The position numbers and the translations under genes are program-made. A DNA stretch of 64,000 nucleotides from positions 372,001-436,000 of the forward strand of contig AP024710.1 of the NCBI GenBank assembly GCA_024363285.1, read 5' to 3'. The notes under the pieces were generated by a model. That model had not been told where the DNA came from. It made no database searches and was given only the letters and a program-made list of their open reading frames with translations. Below are positions 19,406 to 28,920 of this stretch, in pieces; within the stretch, counting starts at the first letter, position 1, and each line of letters begins with the position of its first letter. This DNA comes from Leptolinea sp. HRD-7 (GTDB lineage: Bacteria > Chloroflexota > Anaerolineae > Anaerolineales > Anaerolineaceae).

Positions 19406-20791
19406 GTGCCTGAATGGCGTAATCATCTTTTTATTGTCATCCTCATCGCAACCTTCCTGGGATTGCGGATCTTCGCATCAGACCCCTGGACGGGAGCCGT
19501 TGCCACCAACGATACTGATTCCTATGTAAACACGGCAAACGCACCGCTTTTCTCCACAGGCTTTTTTAGTGGAATGCGGCCTATCACTGTGCCGCTACTT
19601 TATAAAATATTCACCCCACCGGGCGGCTACGACACATCGATCCGCAGCGAACCCAGTATTGGTAAACTTCCCGGTCTGCGTGAACTCCCTGGCTTCAGTA
19701 ATATCGCATTTGCTCAATCCATCATTTCTGTACTGTGCTGGATGGCATTGGCGATATCACTGTATATGAAACTGGAAAACCGCTGGTTGAAGTATGTCAG
19801 TGTATCGTTGGTTCTTCTCTCCGCATGCCTACCCGAAATTGTTAGCTGGGATCATGTGATGATGGCGGAATCGCTTTCGTATTCTCTGTTCGCTTTACTT
19901 ATCGCATTCAGTCTTCCATTATTTGACATTTCCTTCTTTAGGGATGAAACGGCTCCAAAATATAAAAAATGGCTCGCCGCAGGTTTCCTGTTGACGTTAT
20001 TTTTCTGGGTAAACACCCGCGATACGAATATCTACTTTCTCGAAATCACCAACATAAGTCTCATCATTGGTCTGGCTATCTCTTATGTGGGCAGCAAATT
20101 CAAAAAGATTTCACGGTTGGGTGTGACGGTGCTGGTCGTTTCCAGCCTGATCGTGATATTTCAGCAGGCAGGCGCGCGAGGCAGCACACGATTGGTCAAC
20201 CCTTTGATCAATAACCTTACGGCAAATGTTTTCCCATACTCTACCCGGGTTGAGTTCATGCATGATAAATGGGGAATGCCGAATACACCGGAGATTATTT
20301 CAAACAGGGCTTCCGCAAATTACAGCACCATTACCGGAAACAAAGAATTCGTGAGATGGGTGCAGAAGAATGGATTGAGCGCCTATACGGATTTTATGAT
20401 CAACACTCCGGAGTGGACCGTCCAGATGTTGATCAATTCTTTCAGTGACACGTTCGGATATTACAAACAGCCGTACTATGATCCCTCGACGGTAAAGCTG
20501 ACAGTTGATCCCAAACAACTTACCCGGTTGATTAACTGGTCATCCAGCGATTTGATCGTCATTTCACTGTTTTTAACGCTGTTAGCCATTGGGAAGAATT
20601 TGAAACAAAAACAAACAACCTTATGGCCGGTATTGGGTATGATGGCCAGCATATGGCTGGGCGCGGGTGTTATGTATACCGCTTCGTATCTGGGTGAAAC
20701 CTGGGGAAGCGCTGCCCGGCACATTCAGAATGTCATTCTCACCTACCGGTTGTTGATTCTTGTTTATATCCCGGTGATTTTCGATTCATAG
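19406..20791 (+). CDS. Large polytopic membrane protein, possible glycosyltransferase
   Basis: 461 residues from a GTG at 19406; GGAG lies about eight bases upstream and no better ATG exists nearby. About ten membrane segments. The first loop has NDTDSYVNTANAPLFSTGFF, an acidic motif resembling the donor-binding loop of GT-C proteins, and a long hydrophilic stretch covers about residues 255-370. It differs from the two earlier membrane genes and shares only this topology. Function unknown. Confidence 0.5.
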   Translation: MPEWRNHLFIVILIATFLGLRIFASDPWTGAVATNDTDSYVNTANAPLFSTGFFSGMRPITVPLLYKIFTPPGGYDTSIRSEPSIGKLPGLRELPGFSNIAFAQSIISVLCWMALAISLYMKLENRWLKYVSVSLVLLSACLPEIVSWDHVMMAESLSYSLFALLIAFSLPLFDISFFRDETAPKYKKWLAAGFLLTLFFWVNTRDTNIYFLEITNISLIIGLAISYVGSKFKKISRLGVTVLVVSSLIVIFQQAGARGSTRLVNPLINNLTANVFPYSTRVEFMHDKWGMPNTPEIISNRASANYSTITGNKEFVRWVQKNGLSAYTDFMINTPEWTVQMLINSFSDTFGYYKQPYYDPSTVKLTVDPKQLTRLINWSSSDLIVISLFLTLLAIGKNLKQKQTTLWPVLGMMASIWLGAGVMYTASYLGETWGSAARHIQNVILTYRLLILVYIPVIFDS

Positions 20792-20966
20792 GTTAATTCC
20801 ACTTCAAAACAAAGTTCTTGTAATTAAAAAGAGCATCTCAGGTGTCTTGAAAACCACCAACAGTAAGGCGTTTTTAGAGAATTCTATTGTTTATAAACAT
20901 CTATGATCATCTATTTGTAAGCATCATAATTGCTTGAAAACCCATCTTAAAACTTGTACAAAATTA

Positions 20967-20994
20967 TTGACAAACCGAATTAGACTTGTATACT
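20967..20994 (+). promoter_or_regulatory. Strong sigma-70-type promoter for the long leader
   Basis: Consensus -35 TTGACA (20967-20972) and -10 TATACT (20989-20994) with a 16-nt spacer. Transcription would start at about 21001-21003, giving a leader of about 570 nt before the next start codon. Bases 20792-20966 hold nothing else I can assign. Confidence 0.75.
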
Positions 20995-21002
20995 CTTAAT
21001 TA

Positions 21003-21573
21003 AGGGCAACCCTCCCTGAAAACAATAAAACAGTTCGAAAATGAAGGCTTTGATCTGAAACTAAGAATCTGGTCGCATATCCGTTCAACCCGGAAATAGT
21101 TTCAGGGAGCCAAAAGCGAAACCGATCACATACAAGGTCGGTTTCTGTGATTTAACCGGTTGTCCTGGCACATTTCCATTCTCCAACAACGCACCGGGTA
21201 AACACCTATTTTATTCGTTTTGCGATAGGTGAATTCCAGGGTGGCTTCTTCTACAAACCGCGGAAGCATGACTAACCTGTTTCTTGATCTTTAAGGCAGT
21301 GCAATATCAAGAAACGCTCCCGCCTTATACATAAACATGCTGCCGACTAGATGGTGGGTCTATTGAGTTCTTATATCAACCGAACCACTTGAAAAGGAGG
21401 CTGTTCTGAACACATACCTTATCAGTTTTGCGCACGGTATTTTTATTACGTATACACAACCCGGGGATCAATTGATCGCGAAACCTGATCTTCAAGATAT
21501 GCCATGATCTTGAACTCAGTTGTTCCTCGAATTGCCATTTGAATGGTTGAGGTTTTAACGATAGGAGGTCGAG
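21003..21573 (+). ncRNA. Candidate structured RNA leader with four perfect hairpin arms
   Basis: This 570-nt non-coding stretch holds four inverted repeats in a row: 10-bp CTCCCTGAAA (21012-21021) with TTTCAGGGAG (21100-21109); 8-bp GAAACCGA (21118-21125) with TCGGTTTC (21138-21145); 7-bp CACCTAT (21203-21209) with ATAGGTG (21225-21231); and 10-bp GTTTCTTGAT (21279-21288) with ATCAAGAAAC (21306-21315). AGCATG/CATGCT and GTGG/CCAC pairings can enclose the last. A purine-rich AAAAGGAGG at about 21393 and the true ribosome site AGGAGGT before 21574 follow. No known riboswitch consensus (including GEMM/c-di-GMP) was recognised. It may be a cis-regulator of the surface protein or a separate small RNA. 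Confidence 0.4.
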
Positions 21574-24483
21574 ATGTTTGCCTCACAATCCTCAACACAA
21601 AAGCTCTTTTTGATACTGGTATATTTACTTCTTCTACCGGGGATGTTTTTTCTCAATAGCGGTATGGTACTTGCCCAGGACACCCCGCCTGTGACTCCTG
21701 TAGAAGAGCCTCCTCCGGAAGACTCTACGACGGATCCCGCACCACCGGAGGAATCTGTGCCTCCCCAACCTAAAGAAATAGCGCCGGAAGTAGAGGAACC
21801 GGCGCCGGATGGATCGGAGTTAAATACGCTGACCAATGAAGAAACCATACAGGAATCAGCCGTAACAGAAACCGATCAACCACCTGTCACACCACCTTCA
21901 CAGACTTCAGTGGAGGATGTTATCGCCGCTGGTGTGAAAGCACTTCAAGAAACAGGATCCGTCATTAGAACCGAGAGAGGTGAAGTACTTCCTTTATCGA
22001 GTGTCGAAGCCGCTGACTTACTGGCCGAAGGAGATCCTGTCATTATCCGCGGCACCACCACCTATAACTTCCTGCCCACAGGGTCAACATGCCCGATTGG
22101 AAATGTGTGTGTTTTTTCTGATACGCCAATCACAACAGCCATTCAGTTTGCCGTGCCAGGTGAACAGATAACCATTGCCGCGGGATCTTACACCGAAGAT
22201 GTAATGGTGGATAAAGATGTTCTGCTGATAGGTGGTTCTGCCGGTGTGTATACCAACAGTTTTGTGCTCAGTGCCCCGGTCACCAGTCTGTCATCATGGC
22301 AGAATATTTTCACCAGTAACGTGACAATTATGACGGACACACTGGCCGGTACACAGGGAAACATTCAGAACGGAATCGATCTGGTCACATCCGGTGGAAC
22401 AGTTCTGGTGCTGGAAGGCACATATGAACTGACCAATACCCTGACGATCAGCAAACCGCTGACATTAACAGGTAATGTGGGTGACCCGACTTCGCCGGGA
22501 GCCGCGCTTGATGCTCCGGTGATTCAACACAAGAGTGGCGGAACCAACACAGCCATGGTCATCTCATCCAGCGATGTCACCGTTCAGGGGTTCATTATCA
22601 AAGGATTTGAGACGGGTATAAAGGTTCAGGGGACATCGGGTGGCGCCGGTCTGTCCAGTCTGAAAATTCTGAATAACAGTTTTGTGGATAACACCCAGTT
22701 TGACGTACTGATTCTTGGGAAGACGACCAACCCGCATGTTGATTACAACGCGTTCCTGGATCCGGTCAATTCTGGCCATCCGGTGGGATATGCCATCTAT
22801 AAAGCCCCTGAAACATCACAGCTATATGCCCTGGGCAATTACTGGGGCGGGGATTCGGTCTATACCTGTGTGGATTGGAAAGGTGGGCAATGTGAAAAAT
22901 GGGAATGGGTCAATGTGTTCGGGCCGGTTGGTTATTACGAGACTGTGCAGGGTGATTTCAGCAGCATCATCCCAAAGCTCCTGCACAATGATGACAAGTT
23001 GAATGACAGCAACGACATCCCGGCTGGCAGCATGGGAACCAACCGTCAGGGGATTGTCAACGGGTTCACTACACAGGAACCCAACACGATCAAGGTAAAG
23101 CTGGATAACTATCCACCCCAAAGCTATGACCAGACTCAATGTCCACCGGGAACATACTATAACGGTGCCGTATGTGTGCAAGAAACCCCTCCGGTGACAG
23201 AGACTCCAGTAGTTACCGAGACACCGATAGTAACAGAGACTCCTGTAGTGACAGAAACACCGGTTGTAACAGAAACACCCGTAGTCACTGAAACTCCCGT
23301 TGTGACAGAAACACCGGTGGTGACAGAAACCCCGGTCGTTACGGAAACTCCCGTGGTAACAGAGACGCCGGTAGTCACTGAGACCCCGGTGGTGACAGAA
23401 ACCCCGGTGGTGACAGAGACTCCGGTAATCCCGATCATTCCATTGATTCCCGCTCCCGGTGGAGCACCGATCCTGGCCGTTGGCGGATTGATCCCGGTAA
23501 CAGGCGGAGCGGTCATCGTAGCCGGACTAAATCATACCTGCATGACCACAGCAGATGGCATGGTTGTGTGCTGGGGGCACAATGAGTTCGGCCAGGATGG
23601 CGATGGAACCAACATCGACAGGCACGTACCTGTTTTTGTCAACGGGCTTAAAGGGATAACCAATCTGACGGCAGGCAGTAACCATACGTGCGCGCTGAAT
23701 GGTAAAGGTGAGGTCTGGTGCTGGGGTGAAAACAACTCAGGACAACTGGGTGACAACTCTACACAGAACCGATCAGCACCGGTCAAAGTTCAGGGCTTGC
23801 CCGGACCGGCAGTTTTCTTTACGGCCGGAAAGGACTTCACCTGCGCCAATCTGGATAACGGCCAGATCTGGTGCTGGGGTGAAAACCAGGCCGGTCAGTT
23901 GAACGATGGCTCTACGGTCAACCGGTTAACCGCCGTAAAAACAAATTTCAGCCAGGCTCCCAATCAGATATCCGGCGGTATCAATTTCCTGCTGGGCGAA
24001 ACAGGTGGAACGGTGTCCAATTGGGAAAATGTTAAACCTGTGATAATCAACCAGTTGGAAAGCTCCATAGCCATATCCGCCAACAGGTGGTCTCCCGGTG
24101 GTTGCGCGGTCACATTGACCGGTCAGGTGAAATGCTGGGGCAGCGACCTGATGTCTGCTGGAATCATGGATGCCGCCAATTCACTATCTGTAGGATCCGG
24201 TTGGGATCATGCCTGTGCCATCAACTCTGACTTCACAGTATCCTGTTGGGGGCAGAACATGTATGGAGAGTTGGGCGATGGCACGAAACTGTCACGCTCC
24301 ACAGCCGCGCCGGTTAAAAACCTGCCGGTAATCAGCGCGTTGGCTGTAGGCGCGCATCATGCCTGTGTGCTGACCGCCGAAGGTGAACCGATGTGCTGGG
24401 GCCGCAACATCTATGGTCAAAATGGTGACAACTCGACTATCGATAGGACTTTACCGGTAAAAGTAAGACTCCCATCGAAGTAG
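21574..24483 (+). CDS. Secreted surface protein: beta-helix, VTETPV repeats and RCC1 propeller
   Basis: 969 residues with AGGAGGT before the ATG. A signal peptide ends near residue 35 (NSGMVLAQD). Proline- and glutamate-rich sequence runs to about 115. A right-handed beta-helix region follows (about 150-480), with VMVDKDVLLIGGSAG, GGTVLVLEGTYELT, ILNNSFVDNTQFD and a closing YALGNYWGG. Then come 13 tandem VTETPV hexapeptides (541-618) and RCC1-type repeats to the end (NHTCALNGKGEVWCWGENNS and relatives), with a regular Cys-Trp-Gly pattern. No sortase signal or C-terminal membrane anchor is seen, so retention at the surface is unexplained. Ligand unknown. Confidence 0.8.
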   Translation: MFASQSSTQKLFLILVYLLLLPGMFFLNSGMVLAQDTPPVTPVEEPPPEDSTTDPAPPEESVPPQPKEIAPEVEEPAPDGSELNTLTNEETIQESAVTETDQPPVTPPSQTSVEDVIAAGVKALQETGSVIRTERGEVLPLSSVEAADLLAEGDPVIIRGTTTYNFLPTGSTCPIGNVCVFSDTPITTAIQFAVPGEQITIAAGSYTEDVMVDKDVLLIGGSAGVYTNSFVLSAPVTSLSSWQNIFTSNVTIMTDTLAGTQGNIQNGIDLVTSGGTVLVLEGTYELTNTLTISKPLTLTGNVGDPTSPGAALDAPVIQHKSGGTNTAMVISSSDVTVQGFIIKGFETGIKVQGTSGGAGLSSLKILNNSFVDNTQFDVLILGKTTNPHVDYNAFLDPVNSGHPVGYAIYKAPETSQLYALGNYWGGDSVYTCVDWKGGQCEKWEWVNVFGPVGYYETVQGDFSSIIPKLLHNDDKLNDSNDIPAGSMGTNRQGIVNGFTTQEPNTIKVKLDNYPPQSYDQTQCPPGTYYNGAVCVQETPPVTETPVVTETPIVTETPVVTETPVVTETPVVTETPVVTETPVVTETPVVTETPVVTETPVVTETPVVTETPVVTETPVIPIIPLIPAPGGAPILAVGGLIPVTGGAVIVAGLNHTCMTTADGMVVCWGHNEFGQDGDGTNIDRHVPVFVNGLKGITNLTAGSNHTCALNGKGEVWCWGENNSGQLGDNSTQNRSAPVKVQGLPGPAVFFTAGKDFTCANLDNGQIWCWGENQAGQLNDGSTVNRLTAVKTNFSQAPNQISGGINFLLGETGGTVSNWENVKPVIINQLESSIAISANRWSPGGCAVTLTGQVKCWGSDLMSAGIMDAANSLSVGSGWDHACAINSDFTVSCWGQNMYGELGDGTKLSRSTAAPVKNLPVISALAVGAHHACVLTAEGEPMCWGRNIYGQNGDNSTIDRTLPVKVRLPSK
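23194..23427 (+). repeat. Thirteen tandem 18-bp units encoding VTETPV
   Basis: Thirteen in-frame 18-bp units, each encoding VTETPV or once VTETPI. Third codon positions vary between units (gtg/gta/gtc, gag/gaa, ccg/ccc/cca), so the peptide is conserved more strongly than the DNA. It forms a rigid, probably extended linker between the beta-helix and RCC1 modules. Confidence 0.95.
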
Positions 24484-24501
24484 TCAATTATTGGTATCGG
24501 T

Positions 24502-24535
24502 AAAACCTCCTCACATACTCCCGTGAGGAGGTTTT
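24502..24535 (+). terminator. Rho-independent terminator after the surface protein
   Basis: Perfect 13-bp stem AAAACCTCCTCAC / GTGAGGAGGTTTT with an 8-nt loop, 19 nt after the stop codon. Confidence 0.85.
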
Positions 24536-24632
24536 CATGTATCAGTTCATCAATACCTGAAAGAGTTCGGGAGGATGTAAAAACAACAACCAACGCTATT
24601 GACAATTGTCTCCCTCATGAGAAAATACCAAT

Positions 24633-25121
24633 ATGGACAGGCAAACGACATCAGAATTCTGGAATGACTATATCACCTCTTTGAGCGCCAGCTATACAAC
24701 AATACCCGCGAATTACGAAGCCTGGTATTTTTGCAACAATGAAGAAAGCGCCAACCACCTGGCGCGTCTGGTATATGAAGGCACCAAGCAGGCTACGGCC
24801 AGCCTGGTTTGGTCTTATGAAGCAGAAGGCTCCCCGATCCCATCCATTGGTGATCACAGTGTGATAACCCTGTGGGATGGCACTCCGGTTTGCATTATTA
24901 AAACAACCAACATCATGGTGCTGCCTTTTGATCAGGTTCCGGATTCTTTCGCATACGAAGAAGGTGAGGGTGACCGTTCACTGCGGTACTGGCGAGAGGT
25001 TCATACCCACTTTTTCACCGAAGAATGCAAGGCCATCGGCCGTGAACCGTCACCGAATATGCCTGTGGTTTGTGAGAGTTTCAAAGTCGTTTTCCGCGCA
25101 AAAACCTTCCCGATTTCCTGA
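24633..25121 (+). CDS. ASCH domain protein
   Basis: 162 residues. The ASCH fold is suggested by EAWYFCNNEESANHLARLVY, then KQATASLVWSYEAEG (the conserved lysine and following turn), VITLWDGTPVCIIKTTN and a C-terminal PVVCESFKVVF strand. ASCH proteins resemble PUA domains and bind RNA or modified nucleosides; some are amidohydrolases acting on acetylated cytidine. The exact substrate cannot be read. Stands alone between a terminator and the methyltransferase gene. Confidence 0.8.
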   Translation: MDRQTTSEFWNDYITSLSASYTTIPANYEAWYFCNNEESANHLARLVYEGTKQATASLVWSYEAEGSPIPSIGDHSVITLWDGTPVCIIKTTNIMVLPFDQVPDSFAYEEGEGDRSLRYWREVHTHFFTEECKAIGREPSPNMPVVCESFKVVFRAKTFPIS

Positions 25122-25209
25122 AACACTCTATCCGGAAATACGTACAATAAGTATAAGGCGACCGCAAAAACCGTCTTTGTTCCTTTTATTTATTGACACT
25201 GGAGGGCAG

Positions 25210-25860
25210 ATGAATAAAAAGCTGGTCCGATCGCTGCTACTGGGATTAGGGCTTACAGGATCCGTTATGATTGCCTGGCGGTTTGTCTCACGCCTGAAAC
25301 CCCTTCCCTGTCCGGCCTGGATGAGCTGGCTGCTGGAAAATCCGTTCACCCGGGGGGTGATGGATGCTCCTTTACTGGTTCAGCGCGCGGGAATAAAACC
25401 GGGTATGCGGGTTCTGGATGCGGGCTGCGGTGCCGGGCGTGTGACAGTGGAGGCAGCCGAAAAAGTGGGAGAAACCGGTGAGGTAGTTGCCCTCGATATT
25501 CAACCCGCTATGCTCGAAAAAGCACGGGCACGGTCGAAACAGGCCGGGCTGGATAATGTACGTTTTATGCTTTCCGCTCTGGGTGAAGGCATGTTGCCAG
25601 AAAATCGGTTTGACCGCGCGCTGTTGGTCACAGTACTGGGTGAGATCCCGGATCGCAAAGCCGGACTTGAAGAGATTGCCGCCTCACTGAAGCCCGGTGG
25701 GTTGCTTTCCATCACCGAGATGATCCCTGACCCGCATTATCAGCCCATCCGAGCTGTCAGGCAGTTGGCTCATTCAGTTGGGTTGATCGAGACCCGGGTT
25801 TTTGGAAACAAAATGGTCTACACGGTAAACTTCCGGAAACCGGTTCAGCGAAAGTTGTAA
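25210..25860 (+). CDS. Class I SAM-dependent methyltransferase with N-terminal membrane segment
   Basis: 216 residues from the ATG at 25210, preceded by GGAGGG; a longer open frame upstream overlaps the ASCH gene and is unlikely. One membrane-like segment (about 7-25) precedes the methyltransferase core: motif I VLDAGCGAGRVTVEAAEKVG, motif II VVALDIQPAMLEKAR and a later LKPGGLLSITE. It resembles the Methyltransf_11/UbiE group. The acceptor is unknown; the membrane anchor suggests a lipid or quinone substrate, but that is inference. Confidence 0.8.
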   Translation: MNKKLVRSLLLGLGLTGSVMIAWRFVSRLKPLPCPAWMSWLLENPFTRGVMDAPLLVQRAGIKPGMRVLDAGCGAGRVTVEAAEKVGETGEVVALDIQPAMLEKARARSKQAGLDNVRFMLSALGEGMLPENRFDRALLVTVLGEIPDRKAGLEEIAASLKPGGLLSITEMIPDPHYQPIRAVRQLAHSVGLIETRVFGNKMVYTVNFRKPVQRKL

Positions 25861-25899
25861 ATACGGCGAAAAATCTTCGAGCGATAGAAATAATTAAAT

Positions 25900-25930
25900 C
25901 GGAATGGCAAAATGTATTTTTGCCATTCCG
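25900..25930 (+). terminator. Rho-independent terminator
   Basis: 13-bp stem CGGAATGGCAAAA / TTTTGCCATTCCG with a 5-nt loop, 40 nt after the methyltransferase stop. The U-rich part falls inside the loop and descending arm, so its efficiency is uncertain. Confidence 0.65.
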
Positions 25931-26005
25931 GTCATTGTTTTAATGATGGAATTCCGGGTTTAATAGGAAAAAATAGGGTACTATTGCACTCCCGATTGGA
26001 GAACC

Positions 26006-27769
26006 ATGTACTCGTCCAGTAATTTTTTACCCACCCTTCCTGAAGAACTCGCTGCCCGAGGCTGGGATGAATGTGACGTCATCCTTGTAACCGGTGATAG
26101 TTATATTGATAGTCCCTTTATCGGCGCGGCTGTTATCGGTCGGGTGTTAGAAAAAGCCGGTTACCGGGTGGGTATTATTTCCCAGCCGGATATCGCATCT
26201 GGCAAAGACATCACCCGGTTAGGCGAACCGCGTCTTTTCTGGGGTGTGACCGGCGGCAGCGTGGACTCGATGGTTGCCAATTACACCGCTTCTCGCAAAA
26301 AACGGCGGAATGATGATTACACCCCGGGCGGCGAAAATACCCGCCGGCCCGATCGTGCCGTCATCACCTATACGAATTTGATCCGCCGTTTTTTTAAGAA
26401 TACAAGACCAATCGTTCTGGGTGGTATAGAGGCCTCACTGCGTCGGGTGGCTCATTACGATTTCTGGTCTGATTCAGTCCGTCGCTCGATTCTGTTTGAT
26501 GCCAAAGCGGATTTTATTTTATATGGAATGAGCGAGCAGTCCGTTCTGGAATTCGCCGGCGCGTTGAAAGCCAATGAGCCGGTTGATGACATACGCGGTC
26601 TGTGTTTTATCGCGCGCGATCTGCCGCCGGAACCATGGAAAGAGTTGCCTTCTTATGAAGATGTCTCAACTGATAAGACAGCCTTTATAAACATGTTCCA
26701 TTCCTTTTATCAGAATAATGATCCGTATACAGCTTCACGCCTGGTTCAGCGCCACGCGGACCGATATCTGGTACAGAATCCCCCGGCGTTTTATTCCACG
26801 CAGCAACAGCTAGATGACGTGGCCGCACTGCCATATCAACGCAGGCAGCACCCATATTATGAACAACAGGGTAAGGTCAAAGCGTTGGAGACCATTCAGT
26901 TTTCCATCAGCACCCACCACGGCTGTTATGGCGAGTGTAATTTCTGCGCCATTGCCGTTCATGAAGGACGCACAGTCCGCTGGCGCAGTATTGAATCAAT
27001 AAAGAAAGAAGCGGAATCGTTTACCCATCACCCGGATTTCAAAGGTATCATCCAGGACCTGGGTGGACCAACAGCCAACATGTACGGATTTGAATGCAGG
27101 AAGAAGCTGTCTAAAGGTGTCTGCCATGACAAACGCTGCGTCTTTCCGGAAACATGTCACGTACTGAAACCGGATCACCTGGCACAGATCAAATTGCTGA
27201 AAACCATCCGCGGGATTTCTGGCGTGAAAAAGGTTTTTGTTGCATCCGGTATCCGCTATGACTTGATCCAGGCTGACGCGGCACACGGGAACGAGTATCT
27301 GAAAGAGATTGTGGAGCATCATGTTTCAGGGCAGTTGAAGATAGCCCCCGAACATGTTGAAGACCATGTATTGGCTACAATGGGGAAGCCTGGCCGGCAG
27401 AGTCTGTTGCGTTTTAAAAAAGATTTTGACAATTTGACGGCGAAAACTGGTAAAAAACAATTTCTTACCTATTATCTGATTGCCGCCCATCCCGGCTGCA
27501 CCGATGAAGATATGATCCGGTTAAAACGGTTTGCCAGCCAGGAGCTGCATGTGTCACCGGAACAGGTACAGATCTATACACCCACGCCTTCCACGTATTC
27601 AAGCCTTATGTACTATACCGAAATGGATCCTTTTACAATGAAACCGGTCTTTGTGGAAAAAGATACAACCCGAAAAGAACGGCAGAAAATGTTAATTGTG
27701 GAAAAACCTGCCGGCCATAAGTCGGTATACAAAAAACCGGGTATACCCGGAAAGGCAGGAAAACGATGA
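26006..27769 (+). CDS. ygiQ: YgiQ family radical SAM protein
   Basis: 587 residues. The N-terminal domain starts with WDECDVILVTGDSYIDSPFI, the YgiQ/UPF0313 signature, and has PIVLGGIEASLRRVAHYDFW. The radical SAM CxxxCxxC cluster motif is HHGCYGECNFCA with cysteines at 307, 311 and 314, which bind a 4Fe-4S cluster. A later cysteine cluster lies around 370-387 (CHDKRCVFPETCH). The family is widespread and its reaction is unknown. The stop overlaps the next start by 4 nt (ATGA), so it is coupled to an RNA methyltransferase, hinting at an RNA-related task. Confidence 0.92.
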   Translation: MYSSSNFLPTLPEELAARGWDECDVILVTGDSYIDSPFIGAAVIGRVLEKAGYRVGIISQPDIASGKDITRLGEPRLFWGVTGGSVDSMVANYTASRKKRRNDDYTPGGENTRRPDRAVITYTNLIRRFFKNTRPIVLGGIEASLRRVAHYDFWSDSVRRSILFDAKADFILYGMSEQSVLEFAGALKANEPVDDIRGLCFIARDLPPEPWKELPSYEDVSTDKTAFINMFHSFYQNNDPYTASRLVQRHADRYLVQNPPAFYSTQQQLDDVAALPYQRRQHPYYEQQGKVKALETIQFSISTHHGCYGECNFCAIAVHEGRTVRWRSIESIKKEAESFTHHPDFKGIIQDLGGPTANMYGFECRKKLSKGVCHDKRCVFPETCHVLKPDHLAQIKLLKTIRGISGVKKVFVASGIRYDLIQADAAHGNEYLKEIVEHHVSGQLKIAPEHVEDHVLATMGKPGRQSLLRFKKDFDNLTAKTGKKQFLTYYLIAAHPGCTDEDMIRLKRFASQELHVSPEQVQIYTPTPSTYSSLMYYTEMDPFTMKPVFVEKDTTRKERQKMLIVEKPAGHKSVYKKPGIPGKAGKR

Positions 27770-28920
27770 GTTATCGATTATTTGCCGTAACAGCCCCGGG
27801 ATTGGAACCTTACACCGCGGCTGAATTGGCCGCGCTGGGTATAACACCCCTGCCGCCTGTTTCCATGAGCGGACCGGGTGAAGTAAAAGAAGAATCCGGT
27901 GGACTCGAATTTGAAGCCAGCACTACCGATCTGTTCCGCGCCAACCTGATGCTGCGCACCGCCAACCGGATCATCTACCGGCTGGGTGAATTTTCCGCGG
28001 TGTCATTCCCAGAATTACGGAAAAAGGCGGCTCGCCTCCCCTGGGAAACTGTTTTACGGCCGGGGCAACCGGTGGCGCTTCGCGTGACCTGCCATAAATC
28101 GAAAATGTATCATTCCGGCGGTGTGGCTGAACGGGTGGCCGGCGCTATATCTGACCGTCTTGGCAAGTTATGCCCGGTAGAAAAATTCAATGAGAACGCG
28201 TCACCGCTACCGCAATTGATTATTGTTCGTTTCAACCATGATGTATGCACGATCAGCGCCGACACATCCGGCGAACTACTGCACCGCCGCGGATACCGCC
28301 TGGAAACGGCTAAAGCACCGCTGCGCGAAACACTGGCAGCTGGCCTGCTGATAGCTTCAGGCTGGGATGGTTCATCACCCTTATTGGATCCATTTTGCGG
28401 TTCGGGTACGATAGCCATTGAAGCCGCTTTAATGGCTCGCAGGATTGCCCCGGGAAAGAACCGCCGTTTTGCGTTTATGGACTGGCCGGATTTTGATGAA
28501 AAGAAATGGAAGCATGTGCTTTCGCGGGCAGCGTCATTAGAAATTCGAAGTCACGCGCCCATTTTTGCCTCTGATCGTGATGCCGGCGCCATTCAGATGG
28601 CGCAAAATAACGCGAAGCGGGCGGGAGTATTGGATACGATCCAATTTGATTGCCGGGCGGTATCTGCCATAGAGGCTCCTTCTAAACCCGGATGGGTGGT
28701 GACCAACCCGCCGTACGGTGTTCGAGTAAGCCCGGACCGCGACCTGCGCGATCTGTACGCCCGCCTGGGTGACGTATTGCGTGCGAATTGCCCGGAATGG
28801 AACACCGGTATTCTATGCAACAGTGACATCTTGATCGGGCAAACTAAAATACGCTCCTTGGAAAAAGTTCGCCTGATCAATGGTGGATTACCGGTAACTT
28901 TGTATTGTGGTAAAGTTTGA
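27766..28920 (+). CDS. THUMP-domain class I RNA N2-guanine methyltransferase (RlmL/Trm14-like)
   Basis: 384 residues. The N-terminal ferredoxin-like and THUMP part covers about 1-160 (LFAVTAPGLEPYTAAELAAL at the start). The catalytic domain has motif I LLDPFCGSGTIAIEAALMA (about 206-224) with PGKNRRFAFMDWPDFD, and motif IV TNPPYGVR (about 312-319), the pattern of enzymes making N2-methylguanosine in rRNA or tRNA. It corresponds to the N-terminal half of E. coli RlmKL, without the RlmK half. The exact target base cannot be read. Confidence 0.88.
   Translation: MSYRLFAVTAPGLEPYTAAELAALGITPLPPVSMSGPGEVKEESGGLEFEASTTDLFRANLMLRTANRIIYRLGEFSAVSFPELRKKAARLPWETVLRPGQPVALRVTCHKSKMYHSGGVAERVAGAISDRLGKLCPVEKFNENASPLPQLIIVRFNHDVCTISADTSGELLHRRGYRLETAKAPLRETLAAGLLIASGWDGSSPLLDPFCGSGTIAIEAALMARRIAPGKNRRFAFMDWPDFDEKKWKHVLSRAASLEIRSHAPIFASDRDAGAIQMAQNNAKRAGVLDTIQFDCRAVSAIEAPSKPGWVVTNPPYGVRVSPDRDLRDLYARLGDVLRANCPEWNTGILCNSDILIGQTKIRSLEKVRLINGGLPVTLYCGKV

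Noticed and set aside
21406..21507. Short frame starting with CTG after AAAAGGAGG in the long leader
   Set aside because: CTG starts are rare and no ATG, GTG or TTG fits the site. It is kept only as part of the leader description.
21003..21573. Cyclic di-GMP (GEMM) riboswitch suggested by the nearby GGDEF gene
   Set aside because: The conserved GGCAAACC and GACGCAAAGCC elements are not present.
23194..23427. Regular 18-bp repeats that could look like a CRISPR array
   Set aside because: They are contiguous without spacers, stay in one reading frame and encode VTETPV.
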